DNA of 64,000 nt from Chloroflexota bacterium. GTDB lineage: Bacteria; Chloroflexota; UBA11872. Shown in pieces: positions 59,874 through 64,000 of the stretch. A model generated the notes under the pieces. That model did not search any database. It had not been told where the DNA came from and was given only the letters and a program-made list of their open reading frames with translations. Positions within the stretch are counted from its first letter, which is position 1. Every line of letters starts with the position of its first letter. The translations under genes were made by a program, and so were the position numbers. The stretch spans positions 1 through 64,000 of the forward strand of contig JAJDZU010000011.1 in the NCBI GenBank assembly GCA_022824495.1. Direction: 5' to 3'.

Positions 59874-61238
59874 ATGAGTAAGCCATTCCTTGAGAACGTG
59901 GATGTGTTCTTTCCCGGTCAGGGCGACACATTGACTCAAGCGCCGGCGTATCACTGGGAGCGCAAAGCAGCGCCGGTGGAGGTTTCCGCCAAGGAAGGTC
60001 TGTCCGAGCAGACCGAACGCCGGTCTGACGCTCTGCACACGTTCGGCGTAACGGCCAACTTCTATACCAGCACCCGAGATCCCAATTCGGTGCTCGTGGC
60101 GGTGATTGGGACGGACCGCGAAGAACGAAGAAAGCTGGCGCGCGCCAAGATCACGATGGACTTCACGAACCTTCAATACCACGACTTCGATGGATTTGGG
60201 ATCCATCTGCCAGGAATGATCGTCACGGACGCCGGGAGCGTGGTCGCCGTATGCCAACGGCGCCACGGGGGAATGGGTGACGGCGGCCACGAGAATGATG
60301 TCCTCATGTCGCGCAGCGAGGACGCCGGCAAGACGTGGTCGCGACAGCGGGTGATCTATGCGGAGAAGGGTCAATACACCTTCCTCGGCGCCATTGTCGA
60401 GGACCGTATTTCGAGCACGCTCCTGGTTGTGGGTTGGAACATGCCGGCGGGCGTTGTGGATGACCTTGGCTACTTCAGCACGTATGCCGAGCAGGGCGGC
60501 GGGTTTTGGATCGTCCAGAGTGACGATGATGGAGTGACATGGTCAGAGGCGCGGAATGTCGACCCGAGGCCGAATCCCGATGGATGGACCGGCTGGCCGA
60601 ACAACAGCGTGCACGGGATTCAGCTAAGCGCGGGGCCGCATTGCGGGCGGCTGGTGATTCCGGGTTTTCTCTACAAAGAGGGCGAACCCGGGGAGGTGCC
60701 GGGTGTGCGCGGCGGGTTGCTGTACAGCGACGACCATGGCGAGACCTGGACGGTTGGCGCCGTGCTTCCCGAGGGATCGGACGAGGTGTCGCTGGTGGAG
60801 ACCGGGGGCGGCGAAATCTACGTCAGCTATCGCAGAAACACCTGCCGAAGGGACGGCCGCACGTTCGGCCGCAGCCGGGACGGTGGCCAGACCTTCTATG
60901 AGTTGGGCGAGCATGGGGACCTGAGCGGCCGGCCCGTACACGTTGGACTGGCCCGGCATGGCGCGGCTGCCAACAACCATCCGGAGGTGCTGCTTTTTTC
61001 GCACCCCACTGGCGTGAATCACCTGATCCCCGGCGGTGCGGACATGAAGATCTACGCCAGCCGTGACGGCGGACGTACCTGGCCGGTTTCGAAACTCATC
61101 GATCGGCGACCGTGTCGGTACTCAGACCTGGCCGTGACCGAGGATGGGACGGTGCTCTGCATCTATACCGTTGGCGAGATTCGCGACAGCGAAAAGCTCA
61201 CGGTCGCTCGCTTTAACCAGGAGTGGTTGTTTGCCTAG
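59874..61238 (+). CDS. BNR-repeat sialidase-like protein, copy 2
   Basis: A 454-residue propeller-type protein with Asp boxes SEDAGKTWSRQ, SDDDGVTWSEA, SDDHGETWTVG, SRDGGQTF and SRDGGRTWPVS. The ATG at 59874 opens with MSKPFLENVDVFFPGQGDTLTQAPAYHW; copy 3 begins similarly (VDVFLPGVGETLNQAAAAHW). There is no signal peptide. The long frame upstream of this ATG overlaps the solute-binding protein gene and is a shadow. It follows that gene by 140 bp and may share its transcript. Enzymatic activity not established by motif. Confidence 0.82.
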   Translation: MSKPFLENVDVFFPGQGDTLTQAPAYHWERKAAPVEVSAKEGLSEQTERRSDALHTFGVTANFYTSTRDPNSVLVAVIGTDREERRKLARAKITMDFTNLQYHDFDGFGIHLPGMIVTDAGSVVAVCQRRHGGMGDGGHENDVLMSRSEDAGKTWSRQRVIYAEKGQYTFLGAIVEDRISSTLLVVGWNMPAGVVDDLGYFSTYAEQGGGFWIVQSDDDGVTWSEARNVDPRPNPDGWTGWPNNSVHGIQLSAGPHCGRLVIPGFLYKEGEPGEVPGVRGGLLYSDDHGETWTVGAVLPEGSDEVSLVETGGGEIYVSYRRNTCRRDGRTFGRSRDGGQTFYELGEHGDLSGRPVHVGLARHGAAANNHPEVLLFSHPTGVNHLIPGGADMKIYASRDGGRTWPVSKLIDRRPCRYSDLAVTEDGTVLCIYTVGEIRDSEKLTVARFNQEWLFA

Positions 61239-61398
61239 CCAGCTAGAGAGCCACATCGACTTGTATGCCGCGAAGCCGGATGCCTTAGGGCACGCGTTGT
61301 TTCTGAACGACGCGGGTGCGCGAGCTTCACAGTCACCTGTGCGTGTCCGATACCCCTGATGTCAACCCAACGGTCAAAGACGATCTGCGAGGGACGAC

Positions 61399-61656
61399 GT
61401 GATTCGCTGGTCGAATAAGTCGAATAACCTGACCAGATACGTTATGCGCGCGGTGCTTGCGCTGTTGACGGCCTTGGTGGTCGTGGGCTGCGAAGCAAGC
61501 GATGAGTTTGAGTACATGAAGAGTGAGCGGCAGATGATGCGGCACGGTGAGTACGGCCCTGGAATGAGCGATGCCGATCGACAGAAGCTGCAGGAGAGCT
61601 ACGCGAGTAAGCAGCTGTCTAAAGCGACGCCGACCAGCGGTGGCGCGGCGCCTTAG
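61399..61656 (+). CDS. Small putative lipoprotein
   Basis: An 85-residue frame with a hydrophobic segment (MRAVLALLTALVVVGC) ending in a lipobox VVGC, followed by a short polar, Met-rich tail (YMKSERQMMRHGEYGPGMSDADRQKLQESY). The GTG at 61399 has a GAGGGA site six bases ahead; an internal ATG at 61444 would give a neater signal peptide but lacks a ribosome site. No family recognised. Between two sialidase-like genes, so perhaps a surface component of the same locus. Confidence 0.6.
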   Translation: MIRWSNKSNNLTRYVMRAVLALLTALVVVGCEASDEFEYMKSERQMMRHGEYGPGMSDADRQKLQESYASKQLSKATPTSGGAAP

Positions 61657-61830
61657 CGTCGGGCGCGGTGGCGAAGCGCTGTGCAAACACCGGACGACGT
61701 GCCCCGGGTGCTGCTCGTGCCCCTAGGGCGTTTGTCAATTGCATGCCCCTGCGCCCCGCTCGCCAGGTGCATCAGCAAACGCCAGCCCTGCCAGGCTACG
61801 AATTTCCTGGTCTGATGAAGGAGCCGAACT

Positions 61831-63111
61831 GTGCCCGCTGAGTTGTACGAGACGGTGGACGTGTTTCTGCCGGGAGTTGGCGAGACGCTCAACCAGGCCG
61901 CGGCCGCCCATTGGCAGGCGGGCGAGAGCCTGACGGCGCAGATCTATCTGGGGCAGCGTGGACAGGAGGAGGTCATGCTCCACCTGTCGGGCCTGACTGT
62001 CGATCAGCGGCGCCTCCTGACCGAACGACCCGTGATCGTCGATGCCGGGTGGGCGCATCACGTGATTGACGGATACGGGGTCCGCATACCCGGAATCCTC
62101 GTCACGCCTCGCGGCACGGTCATTGCGGTCTGCCAACAGCGTGTGGGCTCCCTGGCCGACGGCGGCCACGCGACGAATGTCATGGTGACGCGTAGCGAGG
62201 ACGGCGGCAGGAACTGGACGCGGCAGGAGGTGCTGTTTGCGGAAGCGGGAATCAATACGTTCCTTGGACCGATCCTTGCTGACCGCCAGACGAATGATGT
62301 GTTCGTGACCTTCTGGAAGCTGCCGCAGGCGGAGGGCAACGGCCTGGGCTACTTCGCTCGCTACGCCGAAATGGGCGGCGGGTTCTGGATGGTCCGAAGT
62401 TCGGACGAGGGCCAGAGCTGGTCCGAGCCGTACTTCGTCCGCCCGGCGCCGAACGCGGAGGGGTGGGTCGCCTGGGTGAACAACTCGTCGCGCGGGGTGC
62501 AGCTGGCGCGAGGCCCGCGGGCCGGGCGGCACGTGATCGCGGCGTTTCTCTTCAAGGCCGGCGAGGAAGGGCAGGCCCCCGGCGTTCGCGGCGGCCTGGT
62601 GTACAGCGACGACCACGGCGAGACCTGGCACGCGGGCGCCGTTCTACCCGCGGGTTCGGACGAACTCATCCTGGAGGAGACGGAAGACGGCGGAATCTAC
62701 GTGAATTACCGGAAGAATCGGCCCTACTACAACGGATTGCGCTGGTTTGCGCGCAGTTCGGACAGTGGCGAGAGCTTTGACGAGCACGGGCAGCACGAGG
62801 AACAGGTCACGCCCTGTTGTCACGCCGGTCTGATTCGCTATTCGTCCTCGGACGACGGTGAGAACGTGCTCCTGTTCAGCAATCCGAGAGGCCCGAGCCG
62901 AAGCAACCTGACGGTTCGGCTCAGCCGCGACGACGGCAGGACATGGCCGGTATCGCGAACCGTTACCAGCGATCTGGCCGGCTATTCGGACCTGGCGGTG
63001 TTGCCGGATAAGACGATTCTCTGCATCTGGGAAGGCGGCACGCAGCGCTACCACGACAAGATCAGCATGGCGCGCTTCAATCTGGACTGGGTGCTGGCGG
63101 GGGACACCTGA
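61831..63111 (+). CDS. BNR-repeat sialidase-like protein, copy 3
   Basis: A 426-residue paralog of copy 2, sharing the N-terminal VDVFLPGVGETLNQA motif, VQLARGPRAGRHVI...APGVRGGLVYSDDHGETWHAGAVLPAGSDEL and the ending YSDLAVLPDKTILCIWEGG. Asp boxes: SEDGGRNWTRQ, SSDEGQSWSEP, SDDHGETWHAG, SSDSGESFDEH, SRDDGRTWPVS. No signal peptide. The GTG start has an AAGGAG site at proper spacing. Copies 2 and 3 form a subfamily of their own. Cytoplasmic glycosidase or lyase action on imported glycans is conceivable, not proved. Confidence 0.82.
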   Translation: MPAELYETVDVFLPGVGETLNQAAAAHWQAGESLTAQIYLGQRGQEEVMLHLSGLTVDQRRLLTERPVIVDAGWAHHVIDGYGVRIPGILVTPRGTVIAVCQQRVGSLADGGHATNVMVTRSEDGGRNWTRQEVLFAEAGINTFLGPILADRQTNDVFVTFWKLPQAEGNGLGYFARYAEMGGGFWMVRSSDEGQSWSEPYFVRPAPNAEGWVAWVNNSSRGVQLARGPRAGRHVIAAFLFKAGEEGQAPGVRGGLVYSDDHGETWHAGAVLPAGSDELILEETEDGGIYVNYRKNRPYYNGLRWFARSSDSGESFDEHGQHEEQVTPCCHAGLIRYSSSDDGENVLLFSNPRGPSRSNLTVRLSRDDGRTWPVSRTVTSDLAGYSDLAVLPDKTILCIWEGGTQRYHDKISMARFNLDWVLAGDT

Positions 63112-63145
63112 GCGGGCTCGTGACGCAGTGCCGCGACCGGTGGGG

Positions 63146-64000
63146 CTACGGGAAGCGGACGCCGATCTTGATCGCGCGATCGGGGGCGGACAGGCCGTCG
63201 GTCAACGCCTTAGCCGCGTCAGAGAATTCGACGATGGGCGTGACGATGCCTTCTGCGGTGACCAGTCCTCGCCTGAACAGTTCAATGGCCGTTACGCGCG
63301 CGCGTTCTTCGTCCCAGAGCGGGTAGGAACGGTCAGGGTTCCGCCAGACGGCCTGGCTGCCGATGATGGTGGGGCGGTTGACGTGGAATTCCTCGTCCAG
63401 GTGCAGCGTCGAGGCGTCCCTTGGGCCGTAGGGCACGTGGACGACGGTTCCACACTGGCGAATGGCGCGGATAGCTTCGTGCAGGGCTGAAGCGTTGCCG
63501 GAGGTTTCGATGGCCACATCCACGCCGTGGTTGGCCGTTGCTCGCTTGATTCGAAGCCCTACGTCCTCGGCACTGGGATCTATAGCTAGATCAGCGCCAA
63601 GCGCCGATGCCCGGACCCGCCGGATTTCGATCGGGTCGACTGCGATGACCATTGTGGCTCCGCTGCAGGCGGCGATCTGGACGGTCATCAGGCCGATAGC
63701 GCCCATGCCGAACACGGCTACGGCGTCGCCTATTCGAACATTTCCGTCGCGCACGGCCACCAGGGCCACGTGCGCCGGATCGGAGCACACGGCGTCGGTC
63801 TCGGATAGACGGTCCAGCGCCCGCCAGGACTCTTCGGGTAGCTGATGTTCCTCGCAGATCGGTCCGTAACCAAAGACGCGGTCGCCCGGCGAGAAACGGG
63901 TGACATCCGATCCCACCTCGGTCACGGAGCCGACCAGCATGTTGCCCACGGCACGCTCGGTCAGCGGGAGCGGTTCGACCCGCGGGAGGTACAGACGCAA
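63146..64000 (-). CDS. Zinc-type alcohol dehydrogenase (MDR) family, cut by window edge
   Basis: Medium-chain dehydrogenase/reductase lacking its N-terminus, which lies beyond base 64000. The part present covers the end of the catalytic domain (NMLVGSVTEVGSDVTRFSPGDRVFGYG), the NAD(P)-binding Rossmann fold VAVFGMGAIGLMTVQIAACSGA with VIAVD, and ATANHGVDVAIETSGNASAL. Sugar-type MDR enzymes (sorbitol, L-threonine or galactitol dehydrogenases) are closest by pattern. It converges on the third sialidase-like gene and may belong to the same sugar-use locus. Confidence 0.85.
   Translation of the reverse strand: MRLYLPRVEPLPLTERAVGNMLVGSVTEVGSDVTRFSPGDRVFGYGPICEEHQLPEESWRALDRLSETDAVCSDPAHVALVAVRDGNVRIGDAVAVFGMGAIGLMTVQIAACSGATMVIAVDPIEIRRVRASALGADLAIDPSAEDVGLRIKRATANHGVDVAIETSGNASALHEAIRAIRQCGTVVHVPYGPRDASTLHLDEEFHVNRPTIIGSQAVWRNPDRSYPLWDEERARVTAIELFRRGLVTAEGIVTPIVEFSDAAKALTDGLSAPDRAIKIGVRFP

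Overview
The window is high-GC, gene-dense bacterial chromosome with no phage, plasmid or CRISPR signature. The best guess for the host is a Chloroflexota bacterium. The grounds are the orphan twin-arginine/lipoprotein solute-binding proteins, one with a valine-rich VEKIVTQ-type stalk, the Obg and QueC subfamilies, and the mix of sialidase-like, phytanoyl-CoA dioxygenase, SDR and Gfo/Idh/MocA genes. This is inference from family content; no rRNA or phylogenetic marker was available to test it. A perfect 16-bp parS centromere site at 18892-18907 says the segment is chromosomal and probably in the origin-side part of the replicon.

Layout. 1-0.9 kb: 3' end of a dihydrolipoamide acyltransferase (E2). 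0.9-4.6 kb: accessory patch with a start-less XRE antitoxin-like remnant, a DUF433/PIN-like toxin-antitoxin pair, an amidohydrolase, a four-helix-bundle gene with a stop codon, and a probable 5' fragment of a group II intron. 4.6-6.6 kb: orphan solute-binding protein and a broken copy of part of it. 6.6-9.4 kb: small protein, XRE/zinc-ribbon regulator, LysM protein, UDP-glucose dehydrogenase. 9.5-12.8 kb: three tandem paralogous membrane proteins ending in a zinc ribbon, the first frameshifted. 12.8-15.5 kb: truncated TrkA-C fragment, ArsA-like ATPase, and a SelD whose true start lies upstream of an in-frame TGA (selenocysteine 19). 15.6-20.6 kb: secreted metallopeptidase, tyrS, GNAT, parS, tag, Ldh-type dehydrogenase. 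20.7-28.7 kb: a 1134-residue SHMT-GcvT fusion, sulfite-oxidase-like protein, serine hydrolase, GEVED lipoprotein.

28.7-43.9 kb is largely housekeeping: queD, pteridine-reductase-like SDR, QueC-like protein, mrp/apbC, apt, fmdB, dinG, PIG-L-like protein, obg, thrS, SDR, surE, M32 carboxypeptidase, GNAT. 44-47.1 kb is a tightly overlapping three-gene sugar/amino-sugar type operon (TIM-barrel isomerase, Gfo/Idh/MocA dehydrogenase, class-V aminotransferase). 47.1-50.8 kb is a complete-looking riboflavin operon, ribD-ribE-ribBA-ribH, behind an FMN riboswitch, although the DHBP-synthase half of RibBA looks catalytically dead. 50.9-64 kb: coaE, small membrane proteins, PhyH dioxygenase, TPP enzyme, ABM monooxygenase, three BNR-repeat sialidase-like proteins, MarR regulator, tRNA-Sec, a second orphan solute-binding protein, and the end of a zinc-type alcohol dehydrogenase.

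Connected stories: (1) SelD with its own Sec codon (14.4-15.5 kb) and a UCA-anticodon tRNA-Sec (57.8 kb) show that the organism decodes UGA as selenocysteine; selA and selB are not in the window. (2) The 55-64 kb block (sialidase-like proteins, MarR, solute-binding protein, dehydrogenase) looks like a glycan-scavenging locus whose ABC permeases are elsewhere. (3) Several enzymes have lost diagnostic catalytic residues (RibB domain, PIG-L protein, QueC-like PP-loop, Mrp CxxC), which should temper automatic annotation.
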